Part shown: positions 37,232-46,514 of the stretch, one piece after another
How the letters are laid out: each line of letters opens with the position of its first letter
How positions within the stretch are numbered: the first letter of the stretch is position 1
From: Bog-473 sp963770645
Lineage (GTDB): Bacteria; Actinomycetota; Acidimicrobiia; Acidimicrobiales; RAAP-2
Direction: 5' to 3'
NCBI GenBank assembly: GCA_963770645.1
Contig: CAVYQL010000004.1
Location: forward strand, 434,001 to 498,000
DNA: 64,000 bases
Notes under the pieces: model-generated
Seen by the model: only the letters and a program-made list of their open reading frames with translations
What the model was told of the DNA's origin: nothing
Databases searched by the model: none
Program-made: the position numbers and the translations under genes

Positions 37232-38389
37232 TTAGCCGCTGAACGGGCTTGTCGACGCGGACGCCGACGCCGACGCCACTTGCGCCTCGTTGGCCGGCGC
37301 GTTCAACACGTCAGACGGCTTTGGCGTGAAGGGGAGAGCGATGACCTGCTGCTCGGGTACCCACGCCCCGTAGCGAGGGTCGACGGTGACCGACGCGTGG
37401 CGCTCGGCTGCGCTCAGCGCGGCCTCCGTCGCCCTGGCGCCCACCGCCTGGACCGCCTCGGCGACCGATGCCTGCGCCTTGGCGAACGGTGTCGGAGTCC
37501 GAGAGGTGATCTGGACCAGCAGGTAGGTGCCGTTGTCGTCGATGGGGGCTGACACGGTGCCGGTCGGGAGGCTGCCGAGATTCGAGCCGGACGGCAGCTC
37601 GGCCACGATCTCCGAGAGCACCGAGCAGCCCTGCGGACCCCCCTGGGCTTGCGACGCCACCTGGGAGAAGGGAGTCCCGGAGGCCACCTGTGCCGCTGCC
37701 GCCTTGGCGTCGGCCTCGCTTTGGTAGGGGGCGACCGTGAAGCACGCGGTGTCGAAGCGGGAGCTGTGCGACTCGAAGTAGCGCTGCAGGTCCGCGTTGC
37801 TCGATCCGATGCCGGCGAGGTCCTCCTGGAGCGCCGTGACCGTGGCGTCGAATTGGACCTGCTGGTCCACGAAGGAGGCGGGCATGGACGTGAGGACGTC
37901 GTGGCCCGAGACGGGCTGCTGGCCGGTCACGCTGCAGGTGTAGTGGGGGTTGTCCCCCTGTGCAGTTTGCGCGACCTCCCCGATGACGCCTGAGATCTCG
38001 TTGATCAGTGCGGTGCGGGCGGCGGCGAGGTCACCCTCGGTCACGGTGACGTGGTGCCGGTCGGCCAGCTGCAGGGCTATCTCGTTCCTGATCTCGGTGT
38101 CGAGGTATGTGGCGGCGAAGGCGGTGGTCGCGGTTGGGTTGTCGCCGGGGTTCTGCCCGGTCCCGGCGCCCGTCACCGGAGGTAGCTGTCCCCCGCCCGA
38201 GGAGTAGTACGCCTGCGAGTTCAGATAGCACTGGTAGTCCGCGGAGTTCGCGATGGCGGTGACGTCGGAGTTCAAAGACTCCTGGCTGATGGCCGAGCCG
38301 TTCACGACGGCCGCGTTGGTGGGCACCGCGAACGCGGCCGCGGCGAGGCCGCCGCCCAGAAGGACGAGGAGGACGATGAACCACTTCAC
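37232..38389 (-). CDS. Secreted SurA/PpiC-like peptidyl-prolyl isomerase
   Basis: This 385-residue exported protein has a short N-terminal membrane helix (WFIVLLVLLGGGLAAAAFA) serving as signal or anchor. The SurA-type chaperone opening is AVVNGSAISQESLNSDVTAI. A parvulin-like region follows near 230-310 (YQSEADAKAAAAQVASGTPF, SQVASQAQGGPQG). It would help fold secreted proteins on the outer membrane face. There are several cysteines in the mature part. It occupies the place between mfd and mazG, 12 bases after mfd, so it is probably co-transcribed. Confidence 0.78.
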   Translation of the reverse strand: MKWFIVLLVLLGGGLAAAAFAVPTNAAVVNGSAISQESLNSDVTAIANSADYQCYLNSQAYYSSGGGQLPPVTGAGTGQNPGDNPTATTAFAATYLDTEIRNEIALQLADRHHVTVTEGDLAAARTALINEISGVIGEVAQTAQGDNPHYTCSVTGQQPVSGHDVLTSMPASFVDQQVQFDATVTALQEDLAGIGSSNADLQRYFESHSSRFDTACFTVAPYQSEADAKAAAAQVASGTPFSQVASQAQGGPQGCSVLSEIVAELPSGSNLGSLPTGTVSAPIDDNGTYLLVQITSRTPTPFAKAQASVAEAVQAVGARATEAALSAAERHASVTVDPRYGAWVPEQQVIALPFTPKPSDVLNAPANEAQVASASASASTSPFSG

Positions 38390-38401
38390 GCGCGGCGCAT
38401 G

Positions 38402-41400
38402 TTACAAGGTGCCCCCATCCCGTCCCGCATCGGCCGCAGGCAACAACGCTTCGATGACCCCGCGCACGGTCTCCGCCGGCAACTCGCCCTCGGTGATGGG
38501 CACCAGGAGCTGCGCCATGTCCTCCCGGTACGTCGCACCAGGTGCCAGGCGACGCAGACGCACCTGTGCGCTGGCGGCCAGCGCAACAGGCGCGACCCGA
38601 ACCACCGCTTGGCGCGTCCCTCCGGTTCGCACCGGGCTCATGGCGATCTCGGTGATCCCCCGCTCGAGCGCGCTGGCGCGCAATCGGGACAGCGACAAAA
38701 GCCCCAGCGCGGGTGCCGGGAGCGGGCCGTAGCGGTCCACCCACTCGGCACCGATGTCTTCCACGTCGGCGAGGGTGCCGGCCCCGGCAAGACGCCGGTA
38801 GGCCTCGAGCCGGGCATCTTCGGCCGCGACGTAGTCCTTCGGGAGGTGCGCGTCACCCGGGACGTCGACGGAGATGCGCGGCGGCGCCGGGCGGGCTTCG
38901 CCCTTGGCCTCGGCCACGGCCTCGGCGACCAGCTGGACGTAGAGGTCGTAGCCGACCGCCGCGATGTGCCCCGACTGGTCGGAGCCCAAGATGTTGCCCG
39001 CGCCGCGGATCTCGAGGTCGCGCATGGCGATCTTGAACCCCGAGCCCAGCTCGGTGTGCTCGCCGATGGTGCGGAGGCGCTCGTAGGACTGCTCGGAGAG
39101 CACTCGGTCTGCCGGGTGGAACAGATAGGCGTAGGCGCGCTGTCCGGAGCGCCCCACGCGGCCGCGGATCTGGTGGAGCTGCCCGAGTCCGAGGAGGTCG
39201 GCCCGGTCGACGATCAGCGTGTTGACCGAGGGCATGTCGATGCCGGACTCGATGATTGTGGTGCACACCAAGACGTCGTAGCGGCGCTCCCAGAAGTCGA
39301 GGACCACAGTTTCGAGGCTGCCCTCGTCCATCTGCCCGTGTGCGATGGCGATGCGCGCCTCGGGCACCAGGTCGCGCAGCTCGCGGGCGACCCGGTCGAT
39401 GTCCGACACACGGTTGTGCACGTAGAACGTCTGGCCCTCGCGCAGGAGCTCGCGCCGCAGCGCCTCGCTGACCGCGGAGGGATCGTGTTCGCCGACGTAG
39501 GTGAGGATGGGGCGACGGTCCGCGGGCGGTGTGTTGACCATGCTGAGGTCGCGGATGCCCGTGAGCGCCATCTCCAGCGTGCGCGGGATGGGGCTGGCGG
39601 TCAACGTCAACACGTCGACACCTTCGGCCATGCGCTTGACGGCCTCCTTGTGCGTGACCCCGAACCGCTGTTCCTCGTCGACGACGAGGAGGCCCAACCG
39701 CTTGAAGGCGACGTCTTGGCCCAAGAGGCGGTGGGTCCCGACCACCACGTCGACGCTGCCGCCGGCCAACCCGTCCACCACCGCCTTCTGCTGCGCCGGT
39801 GAGAGGAAGCGGCTCAGCAGCTCGACACGGACCGGGAAGGGCGCGTAACGGTCGGCGAAGGTCTGCGCGTGCTGGCTGGCCAGCAGCGTCGTGGGGACGA
39901 GCACCGCGGCCTGGGTGCCGTCCTGGACCGCCTTGAACGCGGCGCGGATCGCGACCTCGGTCTTGCCGAAGCCGACGTCGCCGCAGACGAGCCGGTCCAT
40001 CGGCCGCGGCTCCTCCATGTCGGCCTTGACATCGTTGATCGCCTTGAGCTGGTCGTCGGTCTCGACGAAGGGGAAGGAGGACTCCATCTCCGTCTGCCAG
40101 GGCGTGTCGCTGCCGAACGCGTGGCCCTCGACGGCGAGGCGCCGCCGGTACAGCTCGACGAGCTCGGCCGCGACCTCGCCGGCGGCGGCCCTCGCCCGCG
40201 CCCGCGTGCGCTGCCAGTCCGCGCCGCCCATCTTCGAGAGCGTCGGGGACTCGCCGCCGGTGTACGGCGTGATGGCCTCGATCTGCTCCACCGGCAGGTA
40301 GAGGCGGTCCGAACCGCGGTACTGCAGGATCAGGTAGTCGCGCGTCGTGCCGCCCATGGTCCGCGTCGTCACGCCTTCGAAGCGAGCGACGCCGTGCTGG
40401 CGATGGACGACGAAGCTGCCGACCTCGAGGTCGTCGAAGAAGCCGTCGGCCGCCCGCGCCCGCGGCCGGGCGCGGCGGTGCGGCATGCGCCGGCCGGTGA
40501 CGTCGGTCTCCGAGAGCACTGCGAGTGATGCGCCGGGCAGGATGAACCCGTTGGTGATGGGTGCCGCGACCACCGCGGCACCCGGCGTGCCCGGCGCAAC
40601 GTCGAGCAGCGGTGCGTGGACGCCGTGGGTGGCGAGCGTCACGGCCAGCCGAGCCGCACCGGCGCCGGTGGAGGCGCACAGCGTGACCGCGAACCCCTCG
40701 CCCACCAGCCGCGTCACCCCTGCGGCGAGCCGCACCGGGTCTCCCGCGACCGGGTCGAAGCGCTGCACCCCGAGCGCAGGGACCGCCGGGCCTTCGGGGA
40801 CGGCCGGCATCGTGGTGACCGGGGCCGGGCAGTCACGCAAGAGCCGCTCGAAGGGGACGTGCAAGCGCGGGAAGGCATCCTCCTCGCCCTCCTTGGCCCC
40901 CCACGTGGCGGCCAGCGTCTCGGCCAAGGCGGCCTCTTCGTCGAGGAGCTGCGCGCCCCTGTCCCTGATGCGCCGCGGCTCGACGAGGAGCACCTGCCCG
41001 GCCGCCGGCAGCAAGTCCGGCAGGACGCGCTCGGTGGACTCCAAGAAAGGCAACCACGACTCCATGCCGTCGAACTGGTCGCCGCGGGCCAGGCGGTCCC
41101 ACACCGATGCGCCCCAAGGCCGGCGCGCGCCCAGGTGCTCGGCCGCGGACCGCAGCTCCTCGGTGAGGACGAGCTCGCGGCAGCCGTAGATGGCGACGGC
41201 GTCGAGGTCACCCGACGAGCGTTGGTCGCTGACGGAGAACGCGGTGAGGCGGTCGACTTCGTCACCCCACAAGTCGATGCGAACCGGTTCGTCCGCCGTG
41301 GACGGGAACACGTCGACGATGCCACCGCGCACCGCGAACTCACCGCGGTGCTCCACCTGGTGCTCGCGCCGGTACCCGCGCGCCACCAGCTCGGGCAGGA

Positions 41401-41974
41401 GCGCATCGAGCTCGAGCTGGTCGCCCGGGCGGACCACCACGGGCGCGGTCACACCCAAGGGTCCGAGCCGTTGGAGCAGGGCGCGCACCGGCGTCACGAT
41501 CACCCGCGGCGCTGGGATCAAGCCGTCACTCGTACCGGTGAGCGCATCGAGGATGGCAAGCCGCCGACCCATCGTCTCGACCTCCGGGCTGACGCGCTCG
41601 AAGGGCAGCGTCTCCCAGGCCGGCAGGACCACAACCGGGCGGCCGATCGACCCCACCACGCGGCCGCCGACACCGCGCCCACCCGGCGCACCCTCGTCGG
41701 TCTGCGGTGCCGCAATGAGGCAGGAGAGGTCGTCGCCGATGCGCTCTGCATCGAGCCCGGTTGCGGTGACCACGAGGAGGGGTGCGCGCACGGTGAAGGC
41801 CGCCAATGCGGCAATGACCACCGCTTGCGCCGCTTCGGGGACAGCAACGGTGGCGTCCGCGGCGCCAACGACGGCCGCCAGCACGGGATCCGTGCGCAGC
41901 AGGCGCGGCAGCGCGGCCAGCGCGCCGGGCGATGGAGACGGAGAAGGCGCGGTTCGGGTGGGGACGGTCGTCAT
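38402..41974 (-). CDS. mfd: Transcription-repair coupling factor
   Basis: This 1190-residue DNA translocase removes RNA polymerase stalled at lesions and recruits UvrA. The N-terminal third is UvrB-like (VVVLPAWETLPFERVSPEVE). The RNA polymerase interaction domain reads GSFVVHRQHGVARFEGVTTR, the translocase Walker A CGDVGFGKTEVAIRAAFKA and Walker B LLVVDEEQRFGVTHKE, with the TRG-type segment LVCTTIIESGIDMPSVNTLI. The ATG at 41974 is chosen because upstream in-frame sequence overlaps pth and is Arg/Ser-rich. Length and domains are normal. Confidence 0.95.
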   Translation of the reverse strand: MTTVPTRTAPSPSPSPGALAALPRLLRTDPVLAAVVGAADATVAVPEAAQAVVIAALAAFTVRAPLLVVTATGLDAERIGDDLSCLIAAPQTDEGAPGGRGVGGRVVGSIGRPVVVLPAWETLPFERVSPEVETMGRRLAILDALTGTSDGLIPAPRVIVTPVRALLQRLGPLGVTAPVVVRPGDQLELDALLPELVARGYRREHQVEHRGEFAVRGGIVDVFPSTADEPVRIDLWGDEVDRLTAFSVSDQRSSGDLDAVAIYGCRELVLTEELRSAAEHLGARRPWGASVWDRLARGDQFDGMESWLPFLESTERVLPDLLPAAGQVLLVEPRRIRDRGAQLLDEEAALAETLAATWGAKEGEEDAFPRLHVPFERLLRDCPAPVTTMPAVPEGPAVPALGVQRFDPVAGDPVRLAAGVTRLVGEGFAVTLCASTGAGAARLAVTLATHGVHAPLLDVAPGTPGAAVVAAPITNGFILPGASLAVLSETDVTGRRMPHRRARPRARAADGFFDDLEVGSFVVHRQHGVARFEGVTTRTMGGTTRDYLILQYRGSDRLYLPVEQIEAITPYTGGESPTLSKMGGADWQRTRARARAAAGEVAAELVELYRRRLAVEGHAFGSDTPWQTEMESSFPFVETDDQLKAINDVKADMEEPRPMDRLVCGDVGFGKTEVAIRAAFKAVQDGTQAAVLVPTTLLASQHAQTFADRYAPFPVRVELLSRFLSPAQQKAVVDGLAGGSVDVVVGTHRLLGQDVAFKRLGLLVVDEEQRFGVTHKEAVKRMAEGVDVLTLTASPIPRTLEMALTGIRDLSMVNTPPADRRPILTYVGEHDPSAVSEALRRELLREGQTFYVHNRVSDIDRVARELRDLVPEARIAIAHGQMDEGSLETVVLDFWERRYDVLVCTTIIESGIDMPSVNTLIVDRADLLGLGQLHQIRGRVGRSGQRAYAYLFHPADRVLSEQSYERLRTIGEHTELGSGFKIAMRDLEIRGAGNILGSDQSGHIAAVGYDLYVQLVAEAVAEAKGEARPAPPRISVDVPGDAHLPKDYVAAEDARLEAYRRLAGAGTLADVEDIGAEWVDRYGPLPAPALGLLSLSRLRASALERGITEIAMSPVRTGGTRQAVVRVAPVALAASAQVRLRRLAPGATYREDMAQLLVPITEGELPAETVRGVIEALLPAADAGRDGGTL

Positions 41975-41984
41975 CTCGGCGCGA

Positions 41985-42548
41985 CTAGCTCGGGAGCGCG
42001 TGACACCATGCCATAGCCGCGTCGATGCCGTCGGCGGCGATGCGCTCGACCGCGTCGGCTGCGACCTCCACGGCCGAGGCGAGGACTTCGCGCACTGCCT
42101 TGGGCGGCCGGCGCAAGACGTGCGAGGCGCCCTGCGCCGCGCTCGGCGGCTTCCCGATGCCGATGCGCACACGGAGGAAGTTCGCGGAGTGCAGATGGGA
42201 CTTGACCGATTGCAGCCCGTTGTGGCCCGCCAGGCCGCCGGCTGCCTTCAGGCGCACGGTGCCCGGCGGCAGGTCGAGCTCGTCGTGCACGATCACGATG
42301 GTCGCCGGATCGGTGACCCCGAAGCGGCGGGCCAACGCTTGCACCGCTATTCCCGACTCGTTCATGTAGGTCGTCGGCACGGCGAGCGCCACCCGCCGGC
42401 CCCCCAGGGTGACCATGGCCGCCCGCGCCGCCACGCCCTTCTCGCCGCGTAACGACGCGCCGTGCCGCTGGGCTAACAGCTCCACGGTGTCGGCGCCCGC
42501 GTTGTGCAGGGTCCCGGCGAACTCCGTTCCCGGGTTGCCCAGGCCCAC
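41985..42548 (-). CDS. pth: Peptidyl-tRNA hydrolase
   Basis: This 187-residue hydrolase recycles peptidyl-tRNA released from stalled ribosomes. Motifs are GLGNPGTEFAGTLHNAGADT with the catalytic His in TLHNAG, VPTTYMNESG, and DELDLPPGTVRLKAAGGLAG. The only canonical in-frame start after the rplY stop is the GTG at 42548, which makes the N-terminus a few residues shorter than usual (most begin 2-4 residues before the LIVGLGNPG strand). A non-canonical CTG start near 42603 would include the missing strand. It lies between rplY and mfd. Confidence 0.9.
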   Translation of the reverse strand: MGLGNPGTEFAGTLHNAGADTVELLAQRHGASLRGEKGVAARAAMVTLGGRRVALAVPTTYMNESGIAVQALARRFGVTDPATIVIVHDELDLPPGTVRLKAAGGLAGHNGLQSVKSHLHSANFLRVRIGIGKPPSAAQGASHVLRRPPKAVREVLASAVEVAADAVERIAADGIDAAMAWCHALPS

Positions 42549-42608
42549 GACGAGCAGGTCCGCCGGGGTGCCCCGGCGCTCGGACCGGGCGAAGGGGCGC
42601 CGCAGTGC

Positions 42609-43277
42609 CTAGCCCTCTTCGGACGTGGCCCCGGATGCCTCCGAACTCGGCTCGGCGGCCGCTGCCTCTCCCTCGGCTGCGCCTTCCACGGCCTCGCCCT
42701 CGGCGGCCTCCTCCACGACGACGCGTGGCGGCTGGCCGACGACGACGGTCGTCTCGGCGTCGACGTCAGTCGTCACGCCGGCGGGCAGCACGAGGTCGGA
42801 GACCCGGACTTGCCCGCCGATGGTCAGTTCGCTGACGTCCGCCTCAATTGAGGTCGGGATGTCGGTGGGGAGAGCGTTGATGGGGAGGGTGAACATCTGC
42901 TGCTCCACGAGCCCGTCGCCGTGGTGCACCTCGATGGCCTCGCCGACCACGGTGATGGGGACGTCGGCGCTGATGACCTCGTCGCGGCGCACGATGACGA
43001 AGTCGACGTGGGTGACCGTCTGCGCCACGGGGTGGCGCTGCATGTCGCGGGCGATCGTCAGGTACGTGCCCGAGCCGGTGTCGAGCGAGAGGAGCTGGTT
43101 GGCCCCGGCGTCGCTGTTGAGGGCCACGCGCAGCTCGCGGGCGCCGACCGCCACCGGCACCGGGTCGGTGCCGTGGCCGTAGATGACGCCCGGGATCTTC
43201 CCCTCCCGACGCAGCCGGCGAACGGCGCGTGAGCCCAGGGGGCGCCCAACCTGGGCAGCGAGTACGACTTCGGCCAT
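42609..43277 (-). CDS. rplY: Ribosomal protein bL25 (general stress CTC form)
   Basis: This 222-residue long-form bL25 binds 5S rRNA. It starts at the ATG at 43277 with GAGGAG 7 bases upstream. The 5S-binding domain reads GSRAVRRLRREGKIPGVIYG, and the CTC domain includes HVDFVIVRRDEVISADVPIT and HGDGLVEQQMFTLPINALPT. The last 35 residues are an acidic Glu/Ala tail. It precedes pth, as in most actinobacteria. Confidence 0.93.
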   Translation of the reverse strand: MAEVVLAAQVGRPLGSRAVRRLRREGKIPGVIYGHGTDPVPVAVGARELRVALNSDAGANQLLSLDTGSGTYLTIARDMQRHPVAQTVTHVDFVIVRRDEVISADVPITVVGEAIEVHHGDGLVEQQMFTLPINALPTDIPTSIEADVSELTIGGQVRVSDLVLPAGVTTDVDAETTVVVGQPPRVVVEEAAEGEAVEGAAEGEAAAAEPSSEASGATSEEG

Positions 43278-43411
43278 AACGGATCTCCTCGGGGTGGCAA
43301 GAACGTCGTCCACGGACGGCAGCGGGCCTCCGGCGAACGGCCTATCAGCGTAGCCGCCCGGCGGGACGACGACCCTCCGGCCCGCTCGTCCCCGGCCCGG
43401 GGCCGAATCCC

Positions 43412-44383
43412 CTAGACCAGGTTGTCCCCGCCGAAGAGCTCAGAAACCGAGGTGTCCTCGAACACCGCGTCGATGGCGTCGGCGATGATCTTGGCCACCG
43501 AGAGCACCTCGAGCTTGTCGAAGGTGCGGTCCTCGGCCACGGGCAGCGTGTCGGTCACCACCACCCGTGAGATCGGCGACGCCTTCAGGCGGTCCACCGC
43601 GGGGTCCGACAGCAGGCCGTGGGTGGCCATGGCGCAGATCTCGGACGCCCCGGCCTCGGCGAGCAGCTCGGCCCCGGCGCAGATCGTCCCGGCCGTGTCG
43701 ATCATGTCGTCGATGAGCACGCAGTGGCGACCCTCGACGTCGCCGATGACGTGGCGCGCCTGCACTTCGTTGTAGGTGCCACGCGGCCGCGTCTTGTAGA
43801 CGAGCGCCAGGTCGCACCCCAGGTGCTGGCTGTAGCGCTCGGCCACCTTCACCCGCCCGGCATCGGGGGCCACCACCACGACGTCGTCGCCGAAGTGCTC
43901 CTTCATGTAGGCCTCGAGCACCGGTGCGGCCACCAGGTGGTCGAACGGTGTGTCGAAGAATCCCTGGATCTGACCCGAGTGCAGGTCGACGCTCACCACC
44001 CGGTCGGCGCCCGCCGCCGAGAGCATGTCAGCCACCAGCTTGGCCGTGATCGGCTCGCGTCCCGTCGACTTGCGGTCCTGGCGCGAGTAGCCGTAGTAGG
44101 GGCACACCGCCGTGATGCGCTTCGCCGACGCGCGCTTGGCGGCGTCGATCATGATGAGTTGCTCCATCAGCGAGTCGTTCACCGGGGTGGCGTGCGTCTG
44201 GATGATGAACACGTCGCAGCCGCGTATGGAGATGTCGTACTTGCAGTAGATCTCGCCGTTGGCGAACTCTCGCAGGTTTGCCTGCCCGAGCTCGACGCCC
44301 AAGTGGCGTGCGATGTCCTGCGCGAGCGCCGGATGTGCACGCCCTGAGACCATTTCCAAACGACGTCGCGGGATCAGCTCCAC
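43412..44383 (-). CDS. prs: Ribose-phosphate pyrophosphokinase
   Basis: This 323-residue enzyme makes PRPP from ribose 5-phosphate and ATP for nucleotide, histidine and tryptophan synthesis. It shows the N-terminal REFANGEIYCKYDISIRGCD, the ATP-binding CPYYGYSRQDRKSTGREPIT, VVSVDLHSGQIQGFFDTPFD, VVVAPDAGRVKVAERYS and the PRPP loop VLIDDMIDTAGTICAGAELL. It starts at GTG 44383, 58 bases after glmU, as in mycobacteria and many other bacteria. Confidence 0.95.
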   Translation of the reverse strand: MELIPRRRLEMVSGRAHPALAQDIARHLGVELGQANLREFANGEIYCKYDISIRGCDVFIIQTHATPVNDSLMEQLIMIDAAKRASAKRITAVCPYYGYSRQDRKSTGREPITAKLVADMLSAAGADRVVSVDLHSGQIQGFFDTPFDHLVAAPVLEAYMKEHFGDDVVVVAPDAGRVKVAERYSQHLGCDLALVYKTRPRGTYNEVQARHVIGDVEGRHCVLIDDMIDTAGTICAGAELLAEAGASEICAMATHGLLSDPAVDRLKASPISRVVVTDTLPVAEDRTFDKLEVLSVAKIIADAIDAVFEDTSVSELFGGDNLV

Positions 44384-44441
44384 GGTCCCAACGCTACTGC
44401 CCCGCCGTTCGCCCCGTCTCGAGCTTTTCGCGGCTTGGGCC

Positions 44442-45545
44442 TCAGGCTCCGGGGCCGGCCACGACGCCGTGCGGGGCCACCTCGTCGCCGGCCGCCACCT
44501 CGGCCCCCGGTTCGAGCACGCTGTAGGGGCCCACGCGTGCGCCGTCCCCGATCGTCGCCCGGGTGCACACGGACTCGCTCACCACCGCGCCCTCCCCGAC
44601 CGTGGTGTCGGTCAGCATGGCGTTGGGCCCGATCTCGGCCCCCGCCCCGATCCGGCACGCGCCGCGCAGGATCACCCCCGGCAGCAGGGAGACGTCCGCT
44701 TCCAATCTGGTCTCGGCGTCCACGTAGGTGCGCTCGGGGTCCCACATGGTCACGCCCCGGCGCATCCAGCGCTCGTTGATGCGGTCGCGCAGCTCGGCCT
44801 CCGCGATGGCCAGCTGGGCCCGGTCGTTGATCTCGGCCGCCTCCATGGAGTCGGGCAGGACGAGTGAGCGGACCGGGTAACCGGCGCTGTGCAGCACGCC
44901 GATCGCGTCGGTGAGGTAGTACTCGCCATGTGCGTTGGCCGGGCTGAGCCGGCGCAGCGTGGGCGCCAGGATGCTCCGGCGGAAGCAGTAGATGGAGGTG
45001 TTGACCTCCTCGATCCCCTTTTCCTCCTCGGTGGCGTCGGCCTCCTCCACCACCCGGGTGACCACGCCGTCCTTGCCGTGCACCACGCGGCCGTAGCCGG
45101 TCGGGTTCTCCACCACCGCCGAGAGCACGGTGGCCCCGGCGTCCTCGGCCCGGTGTGCCCACACCAACGAGGCCAACGTCTGGGGCCGCAGCAGCGGTGT
45201 GTCCCCGGGCAGCACCACGACGTCTTCGACCTCGTCGTCATCGTCGTCGGGGAGGCCGGTCAGGCCCACGGCCAGCGCATCGCCCGTGCCGGTCCTGGTG
45301 AGCTGCTCGACGAACTCGATCTGCATGCTCGAAGGCGCGTGCTGCACCAGGGTCTTGGTGACCCACTCACCGCGGTGACCGACCACCACGACGACCCTGC
45401 GCACGTCGATCTCGGCCATGGCGTCGAGCACGTGCAGGACCATCGGCCGGCCACACAGGAGGTGGAGCGGCTTGGGCCGCTCCGAGCGCATGCGGGTGCC
45501 CTCACCGGCGGCCAGGACCACGGCGGAGAGGCGGCGCTCGGGCAT
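44442..45545 (-). CDS. glmU: GlmU with a shortened acetyltransferase half
   Basis: This 367-residue protein has an intact N-terminal uridylyltransferase: SAVVLAAGEGTRMRSERPKP, VVLPGDTPLLRPQTL, GYGRVVHGKDGVVTRVVEE and EVNTSIYCF. The left-handed beta-helix begins (IGAGAEIGPNAMLTDTTVGE) but ends at VGPYSVLEPGAEVAAGDEVA and a short tail. Canonical GlmU is about 450-490 residues; the part holding the acetyltransferase residues (E. coli Lys351, His363 and beyond) is missing. There is no room for it before prs, and this region shows no frame breaks. It should make UDP-GlcNAc from GlcNAc 1-phosphate but probably cannot acetylate. Confidence 0.82.
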   Translation of the reverse strand: MPERRLSAVVLAAGEGTRMRSERPKPLHLLCGRPMVLHVLDAMAEIDVRRVVVVVGHRGEWVTKTLVQHAPSSMQIEFVEQLTRTGTGDALAVGLTGLPDDDDDEVEDVVVLPGDTPLLRPQTLASLVWAHRAEDAGATVLSAVVENPTGYGRVVHGKDGVVTRVVEEADATEEEKGIEEVNTSIYCFRRSILAPTLRRLSPANAHGEYYLTDAIGVLHSAGYPVRSLVLPDSMEAAEINDRAQLAIAEAELRDRINERWMRRGVTMWDPERTYVDAETRLEADVSLLPGVILRGACRIGAGAEIGPNAMLTDTTVGEGAVVSESVCTRATIGDGARVGPYSVLEPGAEVAAGDEVAPHGVVAGPGA

Positions 45546-45599
45546 GGGCGCATTCTTAGCCCGCCGGGATGCCCTGCGTGCGTATGGGACACTCGTTGC

Positions 45600-46514
45600 G
45601 TGCCGGGGCTGATTCCCTACGACGAGTTCGGCCTGTTCCACGAGAACGCCGCCGAATACGGCATCCCCTACGACGGCCCGCCCGACGTCCAGCGCGTCGA
45701 GGTCGAGGTGGACCCCGGCCGCACGGTGTCCAGCCTGCTCTGGGGCGCCCGCACCGGGAAGCCCGAGCTGGTGCTGGTGCACGGCGGCGCGCAGAACGCC
45801 CACACCTGGGACACCGTCGCGCTGGCGCTCGGCCGTCCGCTCCTCGCCGTCGACCTGCCCGGCCACGGCCACTCCGACGGCGGGCCCGACGGCTCCATCT
45901 CGGCCACCACCAACGGGCGCGACCTCGCCACGGTGGTCGCCGAGCTGGCGCCCGACGCGCGCGGCGTCGTCGGGATGTCGCTCGGCGGCATCTCGTCGCT
46001 GGCGCTGGCCGACCATGCGCCCCAGCTCGTGCGTGCGCTCGTGCTCGTCGACGTCACGCCCGGCGTCAACGCGGAGAAGGCGGCGCCGATCACCAACTTC
46101 GTCAACGGCCCCGCCAGCTTCGACAGCTTCGATGACCTGCTCGCGCGCACCATCGAGCACAATCCGGGCCGGACCGAGTCCTCGCTGCGACGCGGCATCC
46201 TGCACAACGCGGTCCAGCGCGAGGACGGCAGCTGGGTCTGGCGCTACGCCCGCTTCCGCACCGAGCCCTCTGGCCCCGGCCCGCACCCCGAGTTCGCCGG
46301 ACTCTGGGACGCGGTCTCGCGACTCGGGGTCCCCGTCTTGCTCGTGCGCGGCCTGGCCTGGTCGGTCGTCGACGACGAGGACGTCGCCGAGCTGCTGCGC
46401 CGCCAGCCGTCGGCGAAGGTCATCGGCGTGGAAGGTGCCGGCCACAGCGTGCAAGGCGATCGGCCGCTCGAGCTCGCAACCATCATCCGCGAATTCCTCT
46501 ACCCCGAAGGTTGA
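45600..46514 (+). CDS. Alpha/beta-fold hydrolase
   Basis: This 304-residue hydrolase starts at GTG 45600. It shows the oxyanion segment LVLVHGGAQNAHTW, the nucleophile elbow VVGMSLGGISSLAL, an acid in the LVRGLAWSVVDDEDV region and the catalytic histidine in GVEGAGHSVQGDRP. About 45 residues precede the hydrolase core. It is divergent from glmU and shares its last base with the start of the next gene (TGATG at 46512-46516). Substrate unknown. Confidence 0.85.
   Translation: MPGLIPYDEFGLFHENAAEYGIPYDGPPDVQRVEVEVDPGRTVSSLLWGARTGKPELVLVHGGAQNAHTWDTVALALGRPLLAVDLPGHGHSDGGPDGSISATTNGRDLATVVAELAPDARGVVGMSLGGISSLALADHAPQLVRALVLVDVTPGVNAEKAAPITNFVNGPASFDSFDDLLARTIEHNPGRTESSLRRGILHNAVQREDGSWVWRYARFRTEPSGPGPHPEFAGLWDAVSRLGVPVLLVRGLAWSVVDDEDVAELLRRQPSAKVIGVEGAGHSVQGDRPLELATIIREFLYPEG

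Noticed and set aside
38853..40679. A 608-codon minus-strand frame within mfd
   Set aside because: It is the out-of-frame reading of mfd, dominated by Arg/Gly/Ala, while the true frame carries all Mfd motifs.
38399..42016. Long plus-strand open frames of 400-470 codons inside mfd
   Set aside because: They are antisense shadows of a GC-rich gene: composition is Arg/Gly/His-heavy, no motif is seen, and mfd on the other strand is complete.
43278..43411. Hairpins in the prs-rplY gap as a regulatory RNA
   Set aside because: The inverted repeats are short and of a kind expected by chance in very GC-rich sequence.
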